The position numbers and the translations under genes were made by a program. The notes below the pieces were generated by a model. That model was not told where the DNA came from. It did no database searches and worked only from the letters and a program-made list of their open reading frames with translations. A stretch of 64,000 nt of DNA from Cymodocea nodosa. Lineage: Eukaryota; Streptophyta; Magnoliopsida; Alismatales; Cymodoceaceae. Location: positions 10,407,501 to 10,471,500 of the forward strand of contig JAZBRI010000011.1 of the NCBI GenBank assembly GCA_036874045.1, read 5' to 3'. Shown in pieces: positions 33,641-44,148 of the stretch. How positions within the stretch are numbered: position 1 is the first letter of the stretch; each line of letters starts with the position of its first letter.

Positions 33641-34494
33641 AACTTTTTGAGAGAATTTAATACATTTTATGTAAATGACGATCGATTAATTATAAAACTT
33701 GTATTATTGTTGTGTATGTGATTATTTAATCATGAGGAATATATTAATTATTGTTATGTATTTTCACGTGTAACTTTGAGTAGAGATTATGATATGACCA
33801 AATTACAAAAGATTAAAATTTGATTTTATATGTATGATCATGAAACTAGTTAACTTTTGAATACTTTCACAAGGTTAAGTACAACATTTAGACCTCATCG
33901 TAAGATTAAATGTAACTTTTAAACTTGTCACAAGATTAAACGTAACTTTTGAATTCAATCACAAAGATTATATGCGATCTTCATTAGATAATATAATTAT
34001 TAAAATGTATAAAATAATTGTGACATATATCTTATGATATAACATGTATAGTATATATTTATTGGATTTCTCTTCAACACATATATTTATTTTGACTTGT
34101 TAGTCTCCTCCTATTATATATTACATATTTTTTGTTATTTATAGACTATTAATGGATTACTTACTAGATTGTGGCTCATTAAATGGGATTTGTGTTTTTT
34201 AAGAGAACCTCAAAGTAAGCATGTGTGAAAGAGGAAAGGACTTGTTAAGCAGTTGTGAACGCTGTGATAGTAACTTTTAGATGTTACACTTAATTGTAAT
34301 ATTTAGGAATTTTTTTGTCATTTGTCGATGGAAATGGATTTATGATGCAAATCTGTGGATTTTCCTGAACTTGGATGGATGCATAGTTTTATTATAATTT
34401 TGTGAATTTTATTTTAAGAAGTTAGTATTTGTTATATTAGTTGCATGCCTTTTCATATTCTGTTTTTTAGACCGTTCTCTCTGCTTTACCGTTT
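33641..34494. other. AT-rich intergenic region left of the copia element
   Basis: No ORF. A short diverged repeat containing AAGATTAAATGTAACTTTTAAA occurs two to three times at 33870-33970. Otherwise nothing is recognisable. Confidence 0.45.
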
Positions 34495-34708
34495 TGTTAT
34501 TGCCTATTTATATGGCCCTGCGTTTTTCCTTTTTTTCGGTAATTAATTGAGAATACTTTCCCTTTTCTTTTCCCTGCTCTTCTCCCGTGCATTCTCCTTT
34601 TCTTCTTCTCCGTGTATTTTTTCCTTTATCGGACCCTAGCCGTCATCGACGCCAGCTCCCCTTCACGCCATCAACGCTATGCGAGGGGCCTTGATCGAAA
34701 ATCTCTAG
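34495..34708 (+). repeat. Left LTR of the copia element
   Basis: It shares TAATTAATTGAGAATACTTT, the CTTCTTC-rich stretch, GGACCCTAGC and AAAATCTCTAGA with 41519-41734. The left border near TGTTATTGCC is approximate. The primer site follows directly. Confidence 0.65.
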
Positions 34709-34709
34709 A

Positions 34710-34721
34710 TGGTATCAAAGC
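34710..34721 (+). other. Primer binding site (initiator tRNA-Met type)
   Basis: TGGTATCAAAGC differs by one base from the usual plant copia site TGGTATCAGAGC and lies at the LTR end. Confidence 0.75.
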
Positions 34722-34892
34722 GGTGTTCATTCTTGATTTCATCGACATATCTCTACCTTCAATTACTACAATGGTGAGGCTTCTTCCAACCTTCAACGAT
34801 GGGACCACGAAACTTTCTATCTCTACCTTCAACCAGGTTTGAGATCTTGATTTCAATCATCACCACACCCTCAAGGTACGTCGTTATTTACC

Positions 34893-37430
34893 ATATCTAC
34901 TTCCAGAACTACCAATCCAAAACACTCCTCCACCCTTGATGATTCTACTCTAAATTCTAGCACTGGTCCTAAATGGGTCCATCATTACCACATTCACCTA
35001 GGGGGTAACCCTGCTACTCCTCTTGTCACACAACTCTTAAACACCGAAAACTATACTTCTTGGTACCGCGCCATGTGTATTTCTCTTCGCACCAAGAATA
35101 AGTACTGCTTTGTGGATGGTACCCTTCCCATTCCCGATCCTATCACCCACCCTGAAGAACATGATCTTTGGGCTGCAAGTAAGGACCTTGTTTGTCATGC
35201 ATTATTAGATCTGTTCAGCCATCTTTACAACGTAGACTTTTTACCCATGAGAATGCTCGTGAACTTTGGGTGGACTTACATGATCGATACACCCCACGCG
35301 CTTACCACATTCGTAAGGAGCTTGCCAAAATAACTCAAGGAGGTCGAACAGTAACTAAAAATGACAACAATCGGCCCCTCTGCAGTAATTGCAAAAAGTC
35401 TGGGCACACATCTGAGAAATGTTTTTGGTTGCATGGCTTCCTATTGGGGCACAAGCTACACAAACAATATGATCACAAATCTCGTACATTTCTCAACAAT
35501 GTGAGCAGCAACCATGACAATGCCAAGTCCTCTCCAGATCTCACATCTGAACAATATGAACAATTAATGGCTCTATTGGAAGACAAGAAGAAAACGAAGA
35601 CCTCCTCTATCAACCAACTTGGTAAGTTCATTGGCTCCCTTCATGAAGAGGTTTGGATTCTTGACATCGGAGCCACGGATCATGTTTGTTACAATAAGCA
35701 TGCTTTTACTTCTCTTAACACACATGCTAAACACATTGTTAATTTACCTAATGATCAACGTGTTACTATTTCTGACACCAGCAGCATTTCATTAACTGAT
35801 CAAATCGACTTGCATGATGTCTTTTATATCCCTTATTTTAAAGTAAATCTCATTTCCATTAGTAAGATTACTACTAGTTTGCATTGTATGGTGGGTTTTC
35901 TCATTAACTATTGTTTCTTCCAGGATCTAGCTACCAAGAAGATAATTGGGCTTGCTAGAGAATCTGATGGTCTTTACCTCTTTGACATGCATGGCATCTA
36001 TGACCTTGACACGGCTGATTTCTTTGTTGGATTAACAAAAAGTGAAGTTTGGCACAAGCATTTGGGCCACCCTTCCCTAAGTGTTACTAAGAAACTTTCT
36101 AGTTCTTTGCCTCATGATTTAGCTCCTTCAAATTTTTCTTGTGAAACTTGTCAACGTAGCAAACAGACTCGATCCCCTTTCCCTACAAGCACAACTATTA
36201 GTTCTCACCCTTTTGAATTATTTTATGCTGATGTTTGGGGCAAATTTCATGCCCCCTCTTCATGTGGTGCTTATTATTTCCTTACCTTGGTTGATGATTT
36301 TTCGTGTTTTACGTGGATATACATGATTCAACAAAAGTCTGATGTTTTTTTGTGCTTAAAACATTTTTTTGCTCATATGAATACTCAACATGGTTTTAAC
36401 ATCAAAGAATTTCATTATAACAATGGAGGAGAATTCATCTCCAAGGATGTTGAAAGTTTTCTTTCGAATCTTGGGATTTCACATAGCAAAAGTTGTCTTT
36501 ACACACCATAACAAAATGAGGTTGTGGAACAAAAACATCGTCACATCCTTAATGTGACACAAAGCCTATGATTTGAAGTTTGTTTACCTATAAAATCTTG
36601 GGGTGAGTGCGTTATGACCACTATTTTCTTGATCAATTATATGCCTTTTGCTGTCTTACATGATCGACACTGCATGCTATGCTCTTTGGTGAAGATATTA
36701 ACTATGATAAATTGAAAGTTTTTGGTTGTCTTTGTTTTACCACTGACTTGAATAGGGCTTACAAGTTTGATACCAATGCTCACAAATGTATATTTGTTGG
36801 TTACCCACTTAGATAAAAAGGCTTTAAATCATGCAACTTGGAGACTGAGAGCTATATGATTAGTCAAGACATTTTGTTTTTTGAACACAACTTTCCTTAC
36901 AAAGTTCAACAATAGAACTTGGATGATATCATGTGAGTTGAATAGGACCTTCCCAACTATCCTTTTTCTTTTGATTTCAGTGATAATATTTACTTTGATG
37001 GAGACAACACCCTCACCAATGCTACACTTCTTTGATATGCACGATGGTAATATCGACATAGGCAAGCTTCTTGAAGGTAATCCTGACATAGATGACAATG
37101 AGAGCTACACAAATGATACTGTCATCTCCTCACCCACTTCACCTATTGTTGTTGACATGGATGATAATGTCATTTTCTCTTTACCTCACAACGGCAATGA
37201 CTTATGACGTCCTCAATGTTTACGTCAACCACCAGCCAAGCTCTTTGATTATATCTACCCTTTATTACATTTGGCGAGTAATCTCAAAACCTGTTATCCT
37301 CTGCACCATTACGTCAACTATAGCAATAATTTTGTTGACAATGTTCGGTTCACTTTTCCTTGGATGTTGAAACATTACCAACTACTTTCAAGGAAGCCAA
37401 CAAAATAGACACTTGGTGCACTACCATGCG
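34893..37430 (+). pseudogene. copia gag, protease and integrase region
   Basis: The frame begins ISTSRTTNPKH with ATA at 34893 in place of ATG, then the GAG-pre motif YHIHLGGNP and NTENYTSWYRAM. After a frameshift near 35215 come ENARELWVDLHDRY, a junction at ITQGGRTVTKN where much of gag is missing, and a zinc knuckle (CSNCKKSGHTSEKC). The protease reads WILDIGATDH (normally DSGA). The integrase has HKHLGHPS, CETCQRSKQTR, YADVWGKF, and HYNNGGEF where the catalytic Asp should be. Stops begin at 36512; the remainder (VEQKHRHIL, INYMPFAVLHDR, GYPL) continues in shifted frames to the solo-LTR insertion at 37446. Confidence 0.8.
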
Positions 37431-37440
37431 TGAGGAGTTA

Positions 37441-37445
37441 CTTTC
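37441..37445. repeat. Target-site duplication of solo LTR G, left (CTTTC)
   Basis: CTTTC precedes the LTR and ATTTC follows at 39533-39537; they differ at one base, consistent with an aged 5-bp duplication. Confidence 0.6.
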
Positions 37446-39532
37446 TGTTTAGAATGAAAAAGTACATATTATTAACGTTTAAATGATGGTTAATTGCATA
37501 ATATTTAGCTTATCATATAAGAATTAAGCCATTATGTTATAATTGCATTATTTTATGCTTTAATTGAAGAATTTGCTTAATTTGGGGGAATTAATGTTAA
37601 TTTAATACATTTATGAACTGTCGGTAAGTTATAGGCTGTGAAATTCTTAAGTATCCGAATTTTTTGATATTTCAGACAGTTATTTTAAATATGTATCAGA
37701 TAATTATGTTTAAATTGCCGAACAGTTATTTTTTGAGAGTATTTAATTATTTCTTGAGGTACACGTATCGAAACCATAATAAAGGACTTAAGTGAACTTT
37801 CAATGAGTTAGTTGTAACTATCTGAAATGCATCTGAGTATCGGATAGTTAGACCTGTAACTCTCCGAAATGTTATTTTATGATTAAACTACTGCTGACAC
37901 ATGTCGAGATCTAGTAGATTTACTTAAGTTATATATCAGTGAGTTATTTGTAACTATCCGAAATGCATCTAAGCATCGGATAGTTAAGTTTATAACTATC
38001 TGAAATTGCAGTTGAGCATCGGATAGTTAAATTTATGCACGTGTTGAATTTAAATACTTTAGAATATCACGTGAGATGCACATGTTTAACTCGTTAAGTT
38101 AGCATAACTATACGCGTTGAGTTACATGAATATACACTAAGGTAACGCATTATGTTAGCAGCTTATTTCTTTATATTTTCTAATATGCCACTGTAGTAGT
38201 TGCAGGAACAGACAATTGGAAGAGAAAAACCACGTTTGCATGTATCACGCAGGAATTCAATTGCGTAGGGAGAAGAAAGCATCGCCGTTGATATGAATGA
38301 AGGAAATCCAACCGACCATTCAAGCAAAAGCAGTTACTACTGAAGAAATATAAAAGAAAAGAAGAAAAAAAGAAGTGGGTGTGTGATCAATGGACGAACA
38401 GTGTATGTAGAGGAGGATGAGCGTCGCAATTCTCTAAAGTATCACACCAACCACCATCATCACCACCATAATCACCAATCATCGGAGATCTGTGAGGATA
38501 CTTGACTGATGTCGGGTCGATTCCGAGCCAAACACAGTGCTTGACAACCACTGTGAGGAGTGATCGCGTCGCGGGAAGGGAAGTCATTTTCACCAAGCGT
38601 CGACTCATATTTCAGGAGATCGTAAAACTTTTAACCTTGGCTTCGGGTTGATGCCTGTATGCTAAAGAGAAGATCATCTTGCAATTTTGGATTCGCGATT
38701 CTATAAGGAGAGGAGACATGATTGTAAGTGGTTAATTTTCAGTGGTGTAATCACGTTGCAAGTAGTGTCGGAAGTATTTATTGTCAAGTGAAATTACTTT
38801 ACATTTCACCTTTCGCCTATTTTCATGTTCATATTAAAACAAAAATACCAAAAACAATTTATTTATATTTGTATGTTGTATTTGAGTGTTGTATTGTTTG
38901 TGTTGTATCGTGATTAATGTTATCTTTGTCAGTGTTGTGATTGTTTTATGTTTATTTTAGATTTACAATTTACTGAAATTGGTTCGTTCAAAAGACTTAA
39001 AGATTTTAATAGTTACTGTTTGAATTATCTGAATGTTAGTATTGTTCAATGATAAATCCAATGTTAACTAACATTAAATAGCTTAATTGATGTTATTTAC
39101 AATCTGTGTAATCACCCAATAGTTGTCTGAATTCTTCTATAAATAGTAGTATTAAAAAGAAAAGATAGGCTCATGAAGTTAACTTAAGTCCACGAGGTTA
39201 GTCCGTTGAGTTATCCATAACTCAACGAACTTAGTCCGTTGAGTTAGCTATAATTCAACGGAGAGCTTATTGAATATATAAATTTGATTTTAATAAGCAA
39301 ACAATTCTCAAGTTCGTCAGTAATTCTCTATGGGATCGACTTGTACTTGTACACTAATACAATAGACACTATGCACTTGTAGTTAAAGTACAAATTGGAA
39401 TTAATATCTAAATTGTATTAAAGGTTGTTTGTTTATTTCTAAAAGAAAGAATAGACATAAAGATAAATTATCTAAGTAAAATAGAAGTAACAAATTTAAG
39501 TTTTTCTAGTGTAGTTTGTGAAAACCCAAACA
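37446..39532 (+). repeat. Solo LTR G of the Athila-like family inside the copia element
   Basis: The sequence starts TGTTTAGAATGAAAAAGT and ends GAAAACCCAAACA, so it lies in the opposite orientation to the 1-25 kb copies. All family landmarks are present in reverse order, including the hairpins at 37830-38030 and 39195-39260. There is no internal region on either side: the copia reading frame resumes on the right. A solo LTR is left by recombination between the two LTRs of a full element. Confidence 0.85.
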
Positions 39533-39544
39533 ATTTCTTATGAA

Positions 39545-41515
39545 GATAATGGTACTTAGGACATGGTTGACAAACCCACTCATAAGAAACCTATTGGAAG
39601 CAAATGGGTTTATAAAATCAAATATGAAGACGATGGGAGCATTGAACATTACAAAGTTAGATTCATTATCAAAACTTATAGTCAACAAGAAAGACTAGAT
39701 TATCAAGAAACATTTGCCTCTATCACTGAGATGAGCTCTCTTTGCATTACTCTCACCCTTGCTACTAAGAGGGGGTGGTTTTTGGAACAGACGGACGTCA
39801 ACAATGTTTTCACTCATGGCAATTTAGATGAAGAAGTTTACATGTCCTTACCTCCTAGCATGAACAACCAACCTAACTTAAGTAACAAAGTCTATCGATT
39901 AAAAAAGTCCTTATATAGGCTTAAACAAGCATCCTGCAATTGATTCCTCAAGCTCTCCACTTGCCTACTCAATGTTGATTTTTTTCGATCTAAGTGCGAC
40001 TACTCACTTTTATGCAATGAAATAATAATTCTTATACTATGATTCTTGTATATGTCAATGACATTTTTGTTGTAGGAAATGATGAGGCCTCCATTGACGA
40101 ATTCAAGTAGAACCTTCACTCTCATTTCTCCATCAAGGACCTTGGTAAGGCAAAATATTTTCTTAGTCTTGAAATAAATAGAAGTAACAAAGGTATCAAT
40201 CTCTCTCAAAGAAAATACACCCTTGATCTCTTACATACAAATGGTCTTCTAGGTTACAAACCTACTAAAGTCCCCATTTCTCAACACTTAAAGATTATGA
40301 TAGTATGCATCTCCTCAAAGATCCCAATATTTATCATAGCCTTGTAGGAAAATTGATCTACTTAACTATTACCCAACCTAACATTGCTTTCATCATGAAT
40401 CATCTTAGTCAATTCATGAGCAAACCCTACAAACTACATTTTGATGTTGCCCTATACATACTTAGGTATCTTAAAAGGGCACTAGGCCAAGGACTATTCT
40501 ATTCTACCAATATTGATTGTACTCTTAATGCCTTTTGTGATGTAGATTAGGGTAGTTGTCCATCCTCACTGTTAGGATTAGGCTACCATTATGCCAAAAG
40601 CTCGAGCTGATAGTAAAGGCGTTACCAATCTTTTTAAGTAAGCCCAGAAACTCTCACAAGTCCGAGTTCGTGGGATGAACCATTAGGATTAACCTCCTCC
40701 CATAGGTCCATAAGGTATTCTCCCTTCACCTTCCAAGTCCTTCAGGTCCCTCAGCCCGTCACCCCTCGAGTCCTTCAGTGGGTTCCTCAACAATCTCCTC
40801 CCCCCCTCGAAAAATCCATCTCATACTGCATTCTCAGGGATTTGAACCCGCGTCTGTGAGTAGGCTTTGATACCACTTGTTAGGACTGGGCTACCATTAT
40901 GTCAAAAGCTCGAGCTGATAGTAAAGGCATTACCAATCCTTTTAAGTAAACCTAGAAACTCTCACAAGTTCGAGTTCATGGGAGGAACCATTAGGATTAA
41001 CCTCCTTCTCCCATAGGTCCCTAAGGCCTTCTCCTTTCACCTTCCAAGTCCTTTAGGTCCCTTAGCCCGTCACCCCTCAAGTCCCTCAGCGGGTTCCTCA
41101 ACACTCACTACATTCCACTTCTACTTATGCTATATTTATTAGCGACTCTTATTTCAAGGCATAGCAAGAAACAATCTGTTGTAGAGGCTAAATATTGAGT
41201 GATAAGATCCACTAGTTGCAAAGTCACCTAATTATGTTATCTTCTTGACAATTTGGGACTTCCAATGATCACCTCCATCAAACTTTATTGTGACAATCAA
41301 GTTGTGCTTCATATCACTACCAATCTTGTGTTCCACAAACACACCAAATATATAAAGATTGATTGTCATTTCATTCATGAAAAGATCTTGGATGACATAC
41401 TAAATATGTGTCTATTGGAAATCAACTTGCTAACATTCTTACCAAGCCTACGAATCCCACAACTTTTCACAACTTATTAAGCAAGCTTGCTGTTCAAGAT
41501 TTATTTGAACCTCCC
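39545..41515 (+). pseudogene. copia reverse transcriptase and RNase H, interrupted by a TRIM
   Basis: RT begins PTHKKPIGSKWVYKIKYEDD, followed by YSQQERLDYQETFASI, LEQTDVNNVFTHG, LDEEVYMSLPPS and VYRLKKSLYRLKQAS. The catalytic box near 40050 reads YVNDIFVVGND, with Asn for the first Asp. Then come YHSLVGKLIYLTITQPNIAF, ILRYLKRALGQGLFY and the start of RNase H, cut at 40565 by the TRIM. RNase H resumes at 41109 with the diagnostic KLYCDNQVV, LVFHKHTKYIKIDCHFI and NQLANILTKP. Stops and frame changes are frequent. Confidence 0.8.
40570..41103 (-). mobile_element. Complete TRIM (terminal-repeat retrotransposon in miniature)
   Basis: Direct terminal repeats lie at 40570-40792 and 40878-41103, both beginning TGTTAGGA and ending TTCCTCAACA, with an 85-bp middle. 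The middle holds the purine-tract complement (TCTCCTCCCCCCCTC) next to the left repeat and the tRNA-Met primer-site complement (GGCTTTGATACCA) next to the right repeat, so it is in minus orientation. CTCAC occurs at 40565-40569 and 41104-41108 as a perfect 5-bp target duplication. It has no coding capacity; it must be moved by enzymes of other elements. Confidence 0.9.
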
Positions 41516-41518
41516 CAC

Positions 41519-41734
41519 TTGTTGTTCCCCTTACATTTTTCTTTTTTTCAATAATTAATTGAGAATACTTTTCATTTTCTTTTCCCTACTCTTCTCTTGC
41601 AAATCCTCCCTTTCTTCTTCTTCGTATATTTTTACCTTCATTGGACCCTAGCTGTCATTGCCACCATCGACGCTTGCTCTCCTTCTTTCACACCATCAAT
41701 GCTATGTTAGGAGCCTTGATCAAAAATCTCTAGA
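41519..41734 (+). repeat. Right LTR of the copia element
   Basis: It matches 34495-34708 and follows the RNase H end. The purine tract expected before it is not clear, suggesting a small deletion. The left border is approximate. Confidence 0.6.
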
Positions 41735-41743
41735 TATTAAGGG

Positions 41744-42715
41744 TATGTTTGTGCACATTTTTTGTCAAGTAATAATAGAAATTGTGAGAAATGAAAATGA
41801 TAGAACATGATAGGAAATATATGGTCATTTGTGCACTAAAGGAAATGATCGAAAAATGAATAATGAGATGTTTGTGTAGTTGTAGGAAATGATAGTAAAT
41901 GTATTATTTAATAGTTTTTTAAAATATTAAATAATAAATTGACAAAAATTACTACTAACTTGATAAAAATGATAGGAAATTAAAATTTTAATAATTTTTT
42001 AAAAATTAAATAATAAATTAAAAAATATTATATTTGAAAAGTAGTATTTTAAATATTATAGTATATATTAACATTTCATTAAATATAGATGTAACATGTG
42101 AAATAATATATTTGTAATTAACATAAACAACATTGTTCATTATAATCTAAATTTTTTTAGAAATAATATGTTAATTCATTATTTAATATTATTAAATTGT
42201 GTTGGAATTAATGTTACCTTTTTAACATATTATTAAGTTGCTAAATATGTTAATGAATTATTTATTCTTATAAGATTAATGCTATTCTATTTTAATGTAT
42301 TATAATCTAGTATCAATCTTCAACGTTATTTTTTATTTTAATCTATTATAATTATAATATGTTATTATTTATTTATTATTATAATCATACTTCTTGATAT
42401 AACATTAATGTTATTATTTATTTTAATATATTATAATTATAATATATTATTTATTATTATAATTATTATATTTTAATTTATTGTAATTATATATTATTTA
42501 TTATGTTATAAATTTGTATCGTTTTTCATCATTTTCAAAAGAATGAGGTGAAAAACGATAGGAAACACTTTCTTTAACATAAAAGGAAACAAACAGAAAA
42601 TCATGTCTCCTTGTTTCTATTGATACAAAGATAGGAAATAACAAGAAAATTTTTCCTGTTATTTCTTTTTCCTTCATTTTCTACTATTTTTTGGTTACAT
42701 AAACCCTCTTTAAAT
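41744..42715. mobile_element. AT-rich MITE-like element next to the copia LTR
   Basis: The left edge GGGTATGTTTGTGCAC with AATAATAGAAA faces a right edge that reads in reverse GGGTTTATGTAACC with AATAGTAGAAAATGA. The subterminal motif ATTTGTGCACTAAAGGAAATGA is repeated near the left end. The interior is over 80 percent A and T and non-coding. It resembles the element at 32587-33640 in edge sequence. Target duplications were not identified. Confidence 0.45.
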
Positions 42716-44148
42716 CTCTTTTAATAGGTACTTGATCAATTTTACAATATTAGGAAATATTTTTTATATATATTTTTAAATTTTTTAACCTAAACGTCCT
42801 TCCTAATATTGTGATAATTGTTATTTTTCAAAATTTCGTTAATTATATGGTAATCAATAGAAAATAACAAAATCCAAACTAACTCAAAACAGAACCAATA
42901 ATAACAAGTGCAATATTAACACCCGTAGGAAGAAACAACGGCATTATTTTTTTGTTGTTGACAATTGAGAATCTACCACATGCATGCCGTAAAATATTTT
43001 GTTGTAGTCTCTAGTTCAACTACATGCATGTTGGTCAAAGTAAAATCCAGTGAGATGTGAATACATGCAAGGAAAAGTACAATTTTTGGTTGATTTTGTC
43101 AATATTTCTCGGTTCTCTCCTTCGACACGAAATTCGATTGCAAAATCTAGATAAAATAGAGAAAATTTTCAAACAAATTTGTATGGTAACAAATAATTTT
43201 AATTACCTTAAAATCGACAAAATAAGTTTCTTTTTTATCTTCTTATTTAATTTATTGAATGAATATAACCACAAAGTATGGTACATATAACCATATATAA
43301 AGCAAACATACATATATGTGTGCTTTGGTTGAAGCGAAGTCCACACGCTCCAATACCTTCGCATTGGATTTGATACTGGTCTATTGAGAATCTTTCCAGG
43401 AAGGAGCGAGAATTCACCAAGTGTTTACTGTTAGAAGATGTTGAATGGTACCGGCGATCGAATTAAATTCTATAATAATATCATTTAAGAAGGGGAAAAG
43501 ACTTCAGCGGTCAATGACGGAAAAATAATATTTAAGTCAAATTAATATGGCGTCACGTAATCTTTCAAAAATATTATAAAAAAATCTCGCTTACGTATGA
43601 ATTTGCGTTGAAAATGTGAGAAGCATTCAGTCAATTCACGGAAAGTCACAGTTTAATATAATAGGTGGCCTACACCATGAGGTTTTAATTAACACTTATC
43701 ATTTTTTCCATATATTGTGGTATTAAATTCAATACAGTGAAAGTTAATTATCACCTACATGTATAATTAACACCTATGATCTTGGAATCTTGGAACACCG
43801 GAATGTTCACAACAGTTCACATATGGCTTATTATAGACCTACTAAGTATTCATGAGTAGATTTGCGTGAACTAACTTTTACATAATATTAATTAAAATTT
43901 TAACTCAAATTTAATTAACTGTGTATGAAAGAGTTTATGGTATTTAAAGCTCATATTCTACTTTTATTAACGTAAATTTTTTCTAAAACTCTCTTTTATT
44001 AATGATTTATTTATATAATTATAAACATATACTCAGACAAATTTACGTGAATTAAGTCTGAATTCATCTGTTCTTATTTTTAGAGACGTAGAATTTTTAT
44101 AACAATTACGGTGGAGTAAATTAGAGAAGAGAAACCCTCTCTCTGCAT
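42716..44148. other. Intergenic region downstream of the MYB gene
   Basis: AT-rich with no recognised gene. A 77-codon ORF at 43057 has no domain. The tetranucleotide-poor region 43640-43800 repeats TTAATTAACACYTAT-type motifs three times. The last ~100 bases before 44149 are probably the MYB 3' UTR. Confidence 0.45.

Larger units (their letters stand above)
34495..41734 (+). mobile_element. Ty1/copia retrotransposon, broken by a solo LTR and a TRIM
   Basis: Short LTRs of about 215 bp flank a copia-order polyprotein: gag, protease, integrase, RT, RNase H. The primer site TGGTATCAAAGC (34710) is complementary to initiator tRNA-Met. Removing the two insertions (37446-39532 and 40570-41103) leaves about 4.6 kb. 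The start codon is ATA, gag has an internal deletion, and the coding region has many frameshifts and stops. The element is dead and older than both insertions. Confidence 0.8.

Noticed and set aside
40565..40569. Shared CTCAC duplication of the TRIM and element E as evidence for one integrase
   Set aside because: A five-base coincidence between two insertions is not informative without more copies.
40570..41103. Cassandra-type TRIM with a 5S rRNA segment
   Set aside because: No convincing 5S rRNA-like sequence was found in the terminal repeats.
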